Shown piece after piece: positions 17,561 to 26,284 of a stretch of DNA of 64,000 nt (position 1 is the stretch's first letter; each line of letters starts with the position of its first letter). This stretch comes from Myceligenerans pegani (GTDB lineage Bacteria > Actinomycetota > Actinomycetes > Actinomycetales > Cellulomonadaceae). The notes below the pieces were generated by a model, which worked only from the letters and a program-made list of their open reading frames with translations, had not been told where the DNA came from and did no database searches. Made by a program: the position numbers and the translations under genes. The stretch lies in contig NZ_JADBGR010000093.1 of assembly GCF_014892515.1 (NCBI RefSeq), positions 18,108-82,107 of the forward strand, given 5' to 3'.

Positions 17561-18762
17561 CGGGCGGGGACCAGGGGTCGTCGGCCGTCCTGGCCGGAAT
17601 TCTGCTGGCGGTGGCCGTGTACCTCGGGTTCGCGCCGGTCGGGCGACGGGTGCGTGAGCTCGGGATCCGGCCGCGTGGCGCTGCGGCGCCGGGAGTCTCC
17701 CGGCAGGGCGCACGGAACGGAGCACCCCGGCTCGGCGCTCGGAATGCAGGGCGGGACGGAGTCAGGCGGGACGGAGCCAGGCGGGACGGAGGAAGGACCC
17801 GTGCGGCGCGCGCCTCGCGCACCGGGCGTCCCGCACCAGGCGCCTCTGTGCGCGTGGTCGTGCTGCAGGTGGTCGCTCTGCTGCGGGCGGGAGTCGCACC
17901 CGCGACGGCGTGGGCGCGAGCGGCCGGGATCCCGGTGGACCCGACCGGAGCACCCGACGGCGAGGCGCTGGGACCACTGCTCGGACCGGGGAACGCGCGG
18001 GCGGTCGTGGCCGCGAACCGGCTCGCGCTCGACGTCGGTGCCCCGCTGGGCCGGGTCCTGGAATCCGTGGCGGACTCCCTCGTGCGGGAGGCCGAGGCGC
18101 GTGCCGAACGCGATGCCGCGATCGCCGGGCCGCGGACGACCGCACGCGTCATTCTCTGGCTGCCCGCGGCCGGTGCCGGACTCGGGTGGCTGCTCGGCGC
18201 CGACATGGTCGGCGTCGCGACCGACGGGGGCCTCGGCACCGTCGCGACGGTGCTGGGCACGGCGTTCCTGTTCGCGGGACGGACGTGGTCGGCGCGACTC
18301 GTGGCACAGGCGCGCGACCGGCCGCGCGACCGTGAGATCGACGTGCGCGTGGTGCTCGACCTGCTGGCCGCGGCCCTCGGTGCGGGCGCCGGCGTGCCAC
18401 GGGCGCTCGGTGCGGTCGGGCACGCGGCGGGCGGGAACCACGGGACCGCGCTCCGGGCGGCAGCCGACGCGCTCGTGCTCGGCGCCGGCTGGGAACAGGC
18501 ATGGGCGGGCACCTCGGAGGTGCTCGCACCGGTGAGGCGCGCGCTCCGCAGCGCCTGGATCGACGGCGCGGCGCCCGGAGCGGCGCTGCGTGCGGCGGGC
18601 GAGGAGCTCCGGCGGGACCGGAGCGCCGCAGCGCGGACCGCCGCCGCACGGCTCGGTGTGCGGCTGGTGCTTCCCCTCGGGTGCTGCTACCTGCCGGCGT
18701 TCGTCCTGGTCGGGATCGTCCCGGTACTGCTCGCGCTCGGGACCGACCTGTTCGCCGCCTGA
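17557..18762 (+). CDS. Fused TadB-TadC type II secretion F-domain protein
   Basis: An integral membrane platform protein of 401 residues, start GTG 17557 within the tadA stop. Residues about 7-27 form one membrane helix, then comes a basic linker with an RDG-rich triplet repeat. A first T2SSF-like domain (about 90-180, with LLRAGVAPATAWARAAG and LALDVGAPLGRVLESVADSL) is followed by two hydrophobic segments. A second F domain (about 265-400, with LDLLAAALGAGAGVPRALGAVG) ends in a membrane helix LPLGCCYLPAFVLVGIVPVLL. In most Tad systems TadB and TadC are separate genes of about 300 residues each; here both appear compressed into one chain. It lies between tadA and the pilin-like gene, as expected for the platform. 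Confidence 0.82.
   Translation: MTGGDQGSSAVLAGILLAVAVYLGFAPVGRRVRELGIRPRGAAAPGVSRQGARNGAPRLGARNAGRDGVRRDGARRDGGRTRAARASRTGRPAPGASVRVVVLQVVALLRAGVAPATAWARAAGIPVDPTGAPDGEALGPLLGPGNARAVVAANRLALDVGAPLGRVLESVADSLVREAEARAERDAAIAGPRTTARVILWLPAAGAGLGWLLGADMVGVATDGGLGTVATVLGTAFLFAGRTWSARLVAQARDRPRDREIDVRVVLDLLAAALGAGAGVPRALGAVGHAAGGNHGTALRAAADALVLGAGWEQAWAGTSEVLAPVRRALRSAWIDGAAPGAALRAAGEELRRDRSAAARTAAARLGVRLVLPLGCCYLPAFVLVGIVPVLLALGTDLFAA
17751..17795 (+). repeat. 15-bp tandem repeat in the TadBC linker
   Basis: Three near-identical copies of GCGGGACGGAGNCAG encode an Arg/Asp/Gly-rich run (GRDGVRRDGARRDGG) between the first membrane helix and the first F domain. Being a multiple of three, it preserves the frame. 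Confidence 0.75.
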
Positions 18763-18835
18763 TCGCGCGAGCGCCGAGCGCGCAGAGAGACCTCCCGCCG
18801 CACGGGGCGGCGGGTGAACGAAGGAGGAGAACACG

Positions 18836-19174
18836 ATGACGGACACCAGGATCACCGCTCCGGACGAGCACGGCGCGGGTGGTGCCGACGCAGGTGGTGC
18901 CGACGCGGTCGGTGCACGACAGGTCCCGGCCGGGGCGCACGGTGCGCGAGGGTTCCCGCCCGGCGCGGGCGCTGCGCGACCGGTTCCGCCCGGCGCGCGT
19001 GGCGGGCGGCGTGCCCCGGGGCGCGACCCCGAGGCCGGGATGGCCACGGCGGAGTACGCGATCGCGACGCTCGGCGCGGCGACGTTCGCCGGCCTGCTCA
19101 TGGCCGTGCTCCAGGGCGGTGACGTGCAGTCGTTGCTCACGTCGCTGATCACGACGGCGCTCTCGGCGGGCTGA
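18836..19174 (+). CDS. DUF4244 pilin-like small protein
   Basis: A 112-residue Flp-pilin-like protein, start ATG 18836 behind GAAGGAGG. The first 65 residues are an Ala/Gly/Pro/Arg-rich low-complexity leader with imperfect repeats (GGADAGGADAVGARQ, then ARGFPPGAG and ARPVPPGARG). The core is a prepilin cleavage-like site followed by one hydrophobic helix: EAGMATAEYAIATLGAATF. The Glu five residues after the presumed cleavage Gly fits type IV/Flp prepilins. The leader is far longer than the 6-20 residues usual for prepilins. The gene lies three bases before tadE and is the likely major filament or pseudopilin subunit of this locus. Confidence 0.8.
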   Translation: MTDTRITAPDEHGAGGADAGGADAVGARQVPAGAHGARGFPPGAGAARPVPPGARGGRRAPGRDPEAGMATAEYAIATLGAATFAGLLMAVLQGGDVQSLLTSLITTALSAG

Positions 19175-19176
19175 GG

Positions 19177-19527
19177 ATGGCCGCGCACCGGGATGCGGAG
19201 CGAGGGGCGGTGACGGCCGAGCTCGCCGTCGCGCTTCCCGCCGTCGTGCTGGTCCTGGTCGCGGTGCTCACGCTCGTGGCCGCGTCCGTGGCGCAGATGC
19301 GCGCCGTGGACGCGGCCCGGGCGGGGGCCAGGGCGGTCGCGATCGGCGAGGAGGAGGCGGTGGTCGCTCGGGTGGTCGGACGGGTGGGCGGTGACGATGC
19401 GGAACTGTTGATCGACCACGACGGCGACTGGGTACGCGTGACCGTCACGAAACCCGTCGTGAACGGATGGACCGCCGCCGGCCCGCTACGGGCCCGCGGA
19501 ACCGCGACGGCCTGGGTGGAGCCATGA
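19177..19527 (+). CDS. tadE: TadE-like pseudopilin
   Basis: A 116-residue TadE-like protein, start ATG 19177, two bases after the previous stop. DAERGAVTAELAVALPAV is a prepilin-peptidase-like site with Glu at +5 from the cleavage point, leading into a 22-residue membrane helix (LPAVVLVLVAVLTLVAASVA). The exported part (about 40-116) has a small alpha/beta domain with DGDWVRVTVTKPV. It overlaps the next gene by 4 bases (ATGA). TadE pseudopilins support pilus assembly; a prepilin peptidase gene is not in this window. Confidence 0.88.
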   Translation: MAAHRDAERGAVTAELAVALPAVVLVLVAVLTLVAASVAQMRAVDAARAGARAVAIGEEEAVVARVVGRVGGDDAELLIDHDGDWVRVTVTKPVVNGWTAAGPLRARGTATAWVEP

Positions 19528-20468
19528 ATCGACGGGCCTCGGCCGGGGCCAAGAACCAGCGGACTTCGGCCGGGACCAGGAACCGGTGGGCCTCGGCCGG
19601 GGCCAGGAATCGGCGGGCCTCGGCCGACACCAGGAATCGGCGGGCGGCGGAGCGCGGCGCGGGAACCGTCCTGGTGCTCGGGATCATCGGCGTGGTGCTG
19701 GCGCTCGCCGCCGGGGTCGCCATACTCGGAGCCGCGCAGAACGGCCGCGGCGCGGCGCAGTCGGCAGCTGATCTCGGTGCGCTGGCAGGGGCGACTGCGC
19801 TCGGGGGCGGTCTCGACGCGTGCTCGACGGTGGCCGCCGCGGTCGCGCGCAACGGCGCGGAGGCGACGACGTGCGAGGTGGCGGCAGCGGGTGTGGTGCG
19901 CGTCGAGGTGCGTCGCCCGGTGGCGCTGCCCGGCAGGTGGTCCTTCCTCGGCGCCGCGCGCGCGGATGCCCGGGCGGGTCCTCGGCCTCCGGAGGCAGGC
20001 GAAGGGCTCCCGGTCCCGGGGACGGCGATGCCGCGGCACGTCGCCGGACGTGCGGCCGAAGCCGGGAACTACCGGAACGGCCGGATCCCGTCGCACCTCC
20101 TGTGCGACGTCTCGTTCGCGGCGGGGCAGAGGCTACGCTGCGACGCCGCCGTGGCGATCGAGCGGCTGAACGTGGCGTTCCGTGCGGCGTTCGGACGGGA
20201 TCTGGCGGTCCGCGATTCGTACCGGTCCTACGAGGCGCAGGTGGCGGTGGCGGCGAGCAAGGGCGCCCTGGCCGCCCCGCCGGGGACGTCGAATCACGGC
20301 TGGGGCCGGGCGGTCGACCTGAGTGGCGGCATCCAGTACTTCGGCACCGCCGAGCACCGGTGGATGGTCGCGAACGCCGGCGTGCACGGCTGGAACCACC
20401 CGGAGTGGGCGGGACCCGGCGGGTCCAAGCCGGAGGCCTGGCACTGGGAGTACGGCACCGCGGGGTGA
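19524..20468 (+). CDS. TadG-like membrane anchor fused to VanY/M15B D,D-carboxypeptidase
   Basis: A 314-residue fusion, ATG 19524 overlapping the tadE stop. Residues 1-42 are a basic repeat-rich cytoplasmic leader. Residues about 43-80 are the helicase-neighbourhood TadE/TadG-like helix (ERGAGTVLVLGIIGVVLALA, then QSAADLGALAGATAL). After an external Cys-pair domain and linker, residues about 170-314 are a peptidase of family M15B: SxHxxGxAxD appears as SNHGWGRAVDL and the third zinc ligand as EAWHWEYG, so the zinc site is complete. Such enzymes trim peptidoglycan stem peptides outside the membrane. Fused to a Tad pseudopilin, it could open the wall where the apparatus passes. I know the two families separately; the combined role is inference. 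It ends the operon. Confidence 0.85.
   Translation: MNRRASAGAKNQRTSAGTRNRWASAGARNRRASADTRNRRAAERGAGTVLVLGIIGVVLALAAGVAILGAAQNGRGAAQSAADLGALAGATALGGGLDACSTVAAAVARNGAEATTCEVAAAGVVRVEVRRPVALPGRWSFLGAARADARAGPRPPEAGEGLPVPGTAMPRHVAGRAAEAGNYRNGRIPSHLLCDVSFAAGQRLRCDAAVAIERLNVAFRAAFGRDLAVRDSYRSYEAQVAVAASKGALAAPPGTSNHGWGRAVDLSGGIQYFGTAEHRWMVANAGVHGWNHPEWAGPGGSKPEAWHWEYGTAG
19533..19640 (+). repeat. Four 27-bp tandem repeats in the TadG-VanY leader
   Basis: Units at 19533, 19560, 19587 and 19614 differ by only a few bases. Each encodes a nine-residue unit of the form RASAGARNR, giving a strongly basic cytoplasmic leader. Copy number could vary without changing frame. Confidence 0.9.
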
Positions 20469-20501
20469 CCCGAGCGGAAAAAACCGAGTGACATGACATC
20501 G

Positions 20502-20527
20502 CTACGAAACGTAGTATCCCTACTACG
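20502..20527. promoter_or_regulatory. Nested inverted repeats upstream of the ABC exporter operon
   Basis: CGTAGTA-TCCC-TACTACG (20510-20527) is a perfect inverted repeat, overlapped on the left by CTACG-AAA-CGTAG (20502-20514). The TAGTAT/AGTAT segments are the only -10-like sequences nearby. This is 19 bases upstream of the ABC gene start and a likely operator for a repressor. Confidence 0.6.
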
Positions 20528-20545
20528 AAGAGTATGGAGGGTGTG

Positions 20546-21580
20546 ATGACTGATAGTCAGCCGTCGCAGGAACCGGCGGACGTCGCGATCGACGTGCGCG
20601 ACCTGCGGATGCGCTACGGAACGAAGGATGTGCTCACCGGCGTCTCGTTCACGGCGAGGCGCGGAGAGGTGCTGGCACTGCTCGGTCCCAACGGGGCCGG
20701 CAAGAGCACCACCATCGAGATCCTCGAGGGGTTTCGCACCCGTTCCGCCGGCCAGGTCGCGGTGCTGGGGCAGGATCCGGCACATGGTGACGAGGCGTGG
20801 CGGGCAAGGCTCGGAGTCGTGCTGCAGTCCTGGCGGGACCACGGCCGGTGGAAGGTGCGCGAGCTCCTGGACTACCTCGCCCGGTTCTACGTGCCGTTCT
20901 CGACGCCCGAGGTCGAGCGGCCGTGGAAGGTGGACGAACTGCTGAATGCTGTCGGCCTCACGGAGCACGCGAACCAGAAGGTCAAGGCCCTCTCGGGCGG
21001 CCAGCGCCGCCGCCTGGACGTGGCGATCGGGATCGTCGGCCGGCCCGAGCTGGTCTTCCTCGACGAGCCGACGGCGGGCTTCGACCCGCACGCCCGGCGT
21101 GAGTTCCACGACCTCGTGCACCGGCTGTCGGACTTCGAGAACACGACGATCCTGCTCACCACTCACGATCTCGACGAGGCGGAGAAGCTCGCCGACCGGA
21201 TCCTGATCCTCGACCAGGGCACGATCGTCGCGAACGGGTCGGCCGACGAGCTCGCACGCCAGATGGCGACGGGTGCGGAGGTCCGCTGGACCGCGGACGG
21301 GCGGCGGCACGTGCACGCCGCCGAGCAGAACGATCCCACCCCGTTCGTCCGCGACCTGCTGGCGACGGATGCCGGGATCACCGAGCTCGAGGTGCGGCGC
21401 GCCAGCCTGGAGGACACCTACATGGCGCTCGTGCAGCGCGCGGAGACGGGCCAGGGCGCCACCGGGAACGGTGCGGACGGGTCTGCACCGGACGGCTCGG
21501 GCCAGGACGAGCCGGATGCCGGCGGGACCGGCAACGGCGTGACGAGCAAGGACGACGAGGCCCAGGAGGTGCGCTCATGA
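20546..21580 (+). CDS. ABC transporter ATP-binding protein (DrrA/CcmA type)
   Basis: The ATPase subunit of an ABC-2 exporter, 344 residues. GGAGGG precedes ATG 20546. Walker A is GPNGAGKSTTIEIL (about 45-58), the signature is LSGGQRRRLDVAIGI, Walker B is LVFLDEPTAGFDP and the switch His is in LLTTHDLDEAEKLAD. The last 60 residues are a Gly/Asp/Asn-rich tail without predicted fold. It overlaps the permease gene by 4 bases (ATGA). Multidrug or lipid-like export is typical of the family; the substrate is unknown. Inverted repeats in the promoter suggest induction by a ligand or stress. Confidence 0.93.
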   Translation: MTDSQPSQEPADVAIDVRDLRMRYGTKDVLTGVSFTARRGEVLALLGPNGAGKSTTIEILEGFRTRSAGQVAVLGQDPAHGDEAWRARLGVVLQSWRDHGRWKVRELLDYLARFYVPFSTPEVERPWKVDELLNAVGLTEHANQKVKALSGGQRRRLDVAIGIVGRPELVFLDEPTAGFDPHARREFHDLVHRLSDFENTTILLTTHDLDEAEKLADRILILDQGTIVANGSADELARQMATGAEVRWTADGRRHVHAAEQNDPTPFVRDLLATDAGITELEVRRASLEDTYMALVQRAETGQGATGNGADGSAPDGSGQDEPDAGGTGNGVTSKDDEAQEVRS

Positions 21581-22440
21581 CCGCGACAACGAACGACGCC
21601 CGGTGGGCGGCGGCCCGCGCCGGCCTGGTCCGTGGCTGGCTGGAGACCAAGCAGTCGCTCCGGGAACCCGGGGACGTCCTCTGGTACTTCCTGATGCCCG
21701 TGATCTTCGCGGTGGTGCTGCTCTTCATGCGCGGCAGCTCGCTGCCCGGCACGGAGTACGAGCTCGGCGCCATGGTGTTGCCGAGCATCGTGGGGATGTC
21801 GATCGGGTTCGGCGGCTTGACCGGCCCCGCGGGAACCATCGCCACGGATCGGGAGGACGGCACCCTGTTGCGGGCCAAGGCGACGCCGAACGGCATGATC
21901 GGCTACCTGTTCGGCAAGGTCGTCATGTTCGGCTCGACGACGCTGATCAGCCTGGCGCTGCTGATCATCCCCGGCCTCACGGTCGCCGGCGAACTGCGGT
22001 TCGACGCCCGGACGTGGATGCTCCTCCTGATGATCTTCGTCCTGGGTATGGCCGCGACCGTGCCGATCGGCGTGGCGCTCGGGTCCCTGTTCAAGACCGC
22101 GTCGCAGACCGGACTCCTCATGCTGGGTTCGATGGCCCTCCTGGTCGTGTCGGGCATCTTCTACCCGCTCAGTGCCCTGCCCACGTGGCTGCAGTGGGTC
22201 GGTCAGGCGTTCCCGTACTACTGGCTCGGCCTGGGCGCCCGGTCCGCGATGCTGCCGCCGGAGATGGTGACGACGGAGATCGGTGAGTCGTGGCGGACCC
22301 TCGAGATGTTCGGCGTGCTCGGCGCCTGGATCGTGGTGGGCTTCGTCGTCGCGCCGATCGTGCTGCGGCGGATGACTCGCCGGGCGTCCGGTGCCGCCGT
22401 CGCCGAGGCGCGTGATCGCGTCATGGCGCAGGGATGGTGA
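21577..22440 (+). CDS. ABC-2 type permease
   Basis: The membrane subunit of the exporter, 287 residues, start ATG overlapping the ATPase stop. Six hydrophobic segments are visible, beginning with WYFLMPVIFAVVLLFMRG and ending with GAWIVVGFVVAPIVLRRM. The segment MGMAATVPIGVALGSLFKTASQTGLLMLGSM matches the ABC-2 membrane domain core. One ATPase plus one permease would work as a 2+2 complex. The XRE gene follows after 3 bases. Confidence 0.9.
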   Translation: MTATTNDARWAAARAGLVRGWLETKQSLREPGDVLWYFLMPVIFAVVLLFMRGSSLPGTEYELGAMVLPSIVGMSIGFGGLTGPAGTIATDREDGTLLRAKATPNGMIGYLFGKVVMFGSTTLISLALLIIPGLTVAGELRFDARTWMLLLMIFVLGMAATVPIGVALGSLFKTASQTGLLMLGSMALLVVSGIFYPLSALPTWLQWVGQAFPYYWLGLGARSAMLPPEMVTTEIGESWRTLEMFGVLGAWIVVGFVVAPIVLRRMTRRASGAAVAEARDRVMAQGW

Positions 22441-22443
22441 GCA

Positions 22444-22680
22444 GTGGGCGAGACCACCACCGACGTCGTCCACAACCGCATCGCGATGCTCCGCGCCGAG
22501 CGGGGGATCTCGCGGCGCGAGCTCGCGGAGGCGCTCGGGGTGCACTACCAGACGGTCGGCTACCTGGAGCGAGGGGAGTACAGCCCGTCGCTGTACCTCG
22601 CGCTCCGGATCGCCGAGTACTTCGGCGTGGCGGTCGAGGTCGTGTTCTCGACACGCCCGTTCAAGCGACTCGGCGAGTGA
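22444..22680 (+). CDS. Small XRE-type helix-turn-helix regulator
   Basis: A 78-residue single-domain DNA-binding protein of the YgzD/YozG-like group, start GTG 22444. RIAMLRAERGISRRELAEAL is helix 1-2 and GVHYQTVGYLERGEYSPSL contains the recognition helix; the C-terminal EYFGVAVEVVFSTRPF is typical. Such proteins often sit at the end of ABC-2 exporter operons and repress them. The palindromes at 20502-20527 are the candidate target. A strong hairpin follows. Confidence 0.88.
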   Translation: MGETTTDVVHNRIAMLRAERGISRRELAEALGVHYQTVGYLERGEYSPSLYLALRIAEYFGVAVEVVFSTRPFKRLGE

Positions 22681-22734
22681 ACGACGGCGCGTCGTGACGC
22701 GAGGGTCAGGTTGAACGGCCGGCGGTGACCTCGC

Positions 22735-22768
22735 ACGAACTGCCCCCGCGCACGCGGGGGCAGTTCGT
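22735..22768 (+). terminator. Strong terminator of the ABC/XRE operon
   Basis: A perfect 16-bp inverted repeat (22735-22750 and 22753-22768) with a CA loop follows the XRE stop by 54 bases. It overlaps an open frame of the next gene, which is one reason to start that gene further downstream. Confidence 0.85.
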
Positions 22769-22820
22769 CATGCGGGTCCGGCACGCGCTGCACGCATGGG
22801 TGGTGACACGGCTACTGTCT

Positions 22821-23801
22821 ATGACCTGGCGTCGGCCCGCGGACGGGCCGCCCCGTCGGTTCCATCCCTGGTGGGAGGTACTCACGAACTTCTCGAACGC
22901 AACCTGGCGCCTGACCGGGCTCGTCTGGACCGATGACCTCGCCACCGGCGCCGACGCCGCCCTGGAGTGGAACGGCATCGACGGACGACGGCGTGCCGGC
23001 AGCGTCACCGTCGGCGCCGCCCTCGCGCTCGGTGCGGGCCCCGAACGATCCTGCGTGGGCGTGTGGCGGGCGGGCCGCCGCATCGCCTGCCCGGCCTCGA
23101 CGTCCATCGACCCGGCCGCCACGTCCGGACAGTGCCGTGACTGCGCGGCCATGGCCCGCTCCCGCTCGATTGCGACCGACACCGCGCTGGACGACCCCCG
23201 CGACTTCACCGTCTACCTGGCCCACCACGGCGCCACGATCAAGGTTGGCATCACCGCCGCCGAACGCGGCCGGGCACGCCTGCTCGAACAAGGCGCCCTG
23301 AGCATGCTCACCCTGTCCACCGGGACACTGCTGCCCGCCCGCCGCTGCGAAGCACTCCTGACCACCGCCCTCGGACTGCCCCAACGAGTCACCACCAGCC
23401 GTAAGCGCCAGGCCCGCCACTTGCCGGACACGCCCGCGGCCCGATCCGAGGAACTTCGCGAACTCGCCTCTCGGGTCCGCGCACTCGACTGGCCTCCCGG
23501 ACAACACTTCACCGACGAGGACCCGGCCGACCTCACGCCCTGCTACGGCCTGCCCGACGACGGCGTCCGGCCGAGCCACGCCCTCACCCGCGTGTCACCG
23601 GGGACGATGGTCGCCGGCACGGTGCGATGCCGGATCGGCCGCGACCTGTACCTGACCGACGGCGACCGGCTGATCCTCGTCGACACCGGCCTGCTGCAGG
23701 GCTGGACCTTCACCCGCGCCCCCGAACCCTCCGCCACCACCGCCGACCTGGAACGCCTCGGAGCACCGCCACCGGAGAGCCACCAGGATGCACTTTTCTG
23801 A
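22821..23801 (+). CDS. DUF2797 domain protein
   Basis: A conserved actinobacterial protein of unknown function, about 326 residues. Conserved features are TWRLTGLVW near the N-terminus, a Cys pair in SGQCRDCAAMARSRSIA, and FTVYLAHHGATIKVGITAAER, a GIY-YIG-like strand pattern (VYLA...IKVGIT) that has been noted in the family. LDTGLLQGWTF-like C-terminal residues complete it. The frame is open back to 22725, but that stretch is the preceding terminator hairpin, so I place the start near ATG 22821; no Shine-Dalgarno is seen and this start is uncertain. GC content matches neighbours. Confidence 0.75.
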   Translation: MTWRRPADGPPRRFHPWWEVLTNFSNATWRLTGLVWTDDLATGADAALEWNGIDGRRRAGSVTVGAALALGAGPERSCVGVWRAGRRIACPASTSIDPAATSGQCRDCAAMARSRSIATDTALDDPRDFTVYLAHHGATIKVGITAAERGRARLLEQGALSMLTLSTGTLLPARRCEALLTTALGLPQRVTTSRKRQARHLPDTPAARSEELRELASRVRALDWPPGQHFTDEDPADLTPCYGLPDDGVRPSHALTRVSPGTMVAGTVRCRIGRDLYLTDGDRLILVDTGLLQGWTFTRAPEPSATTADLERLGAPPPESHQDALF

Positions 23802-23953
23802 TCCGCGGGCGGCCCGGCAACGCCACGTGCACGACATCGCCCGTCCGATCGACCGCGGCCAATGCAGCCCGAGGTTCCCCGCGTTCAACTCGATCTGCCC
23901 GGCCGCCGACATGGAAGCCGCTGAACCCGGTTGGAGCCGCAGGGCGGAACGTG

Positions 23954-24166
23954 TCAGCCCTCCTCCGGCTCCGCAGGACGGTTCAGGACGGCGACGGTGC
24001 CGTCGTCGTCGACCCGGAGACGACGGGGGTCGCCGTCGGCCAGATCGAGCGCGGCTTCGAGGAGAACGGGGTGGACGGAGTCCCACCCGGCCGGCAGCCA
24101 GTGGTAGATGCGCAAGGCGTCGAGAACCGGTCCTGGGGGTACGCGTTGCACTGTCATGTCGTCCAC
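23954..24166 (-). CDS. Small hypothetical protein
   Basis: A possible 70-residue protein on the minus strand, start GTG 24166 or ATG 24157. Its composition is normal for a globular protein (VLDALRIYHWLPAGWDSV, then LLEAALDLADGDPRRLRVDD), whereas the opposite-strand frame is an Arg-rich string. I do not recognise a family. It sits alone in the 574-base gap before thiC, and no clear ribosome binding site is seen, so it could be chance. Confidence 0.4.
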   Translation of the reverse strand: MDDMTVQRVPPGPVLDALRIYHWLPAGWDSVHPVLLEAALDLADGDPRRLRVDDDGTVAVLNRPAEPEEG

Positions 24167-24240
24167 GGCGTCACATCATCCCAGGTCAGAGGCTATTTTG
24201 CGAACCAGGTGCCGTTCTCTGGTGGTATCCGACAACGCTG

Positions 24241-24269
24241 TTGACGCGCAGCCGTCGACGTGTTGTAAC
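24241..24269 (+). promoter_or_regulatory. thiC promoter
   Basis: TTGACG (24241-24246) and TGTAAC (24264-24269) are spaced by 17 bases, a good vegetative promoter, and lie immediately upstream of the riboswitch. Confidence 0.65.
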
Positions 24270-24277
24270 GTGACCCT

Positions 24278-26199
<1,922 letters not shown>

Positions 26200-26284
26200 C
26201 GTGGCGACGAGCGTCGGTGCGTTCGGCGGTCGTCGTGTGGCCGCTCGGGCCACCGGTCACGACGCTACCCACTCTCGCGACCTC

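Noticed and set aside
15958-19419. Open frame of more than 1100 codons opposite the Tad locus
   Set aside because: Composition is Pro/Arg/Ser repeats typical of antisense frames; the plus-strand genes show intact motifs and overlapping starts.
19533-19640. Possible CRISPR-like array
   Set aside because: The 27-bp units are directly adjacent without spacers and are translated in frame within a gene.
23788-24273. Plus-strand open frame downstream of DUF2797
   Set aside because: Arg-rich composition and overlap with the thiC promoter indicate a non-coding frame.
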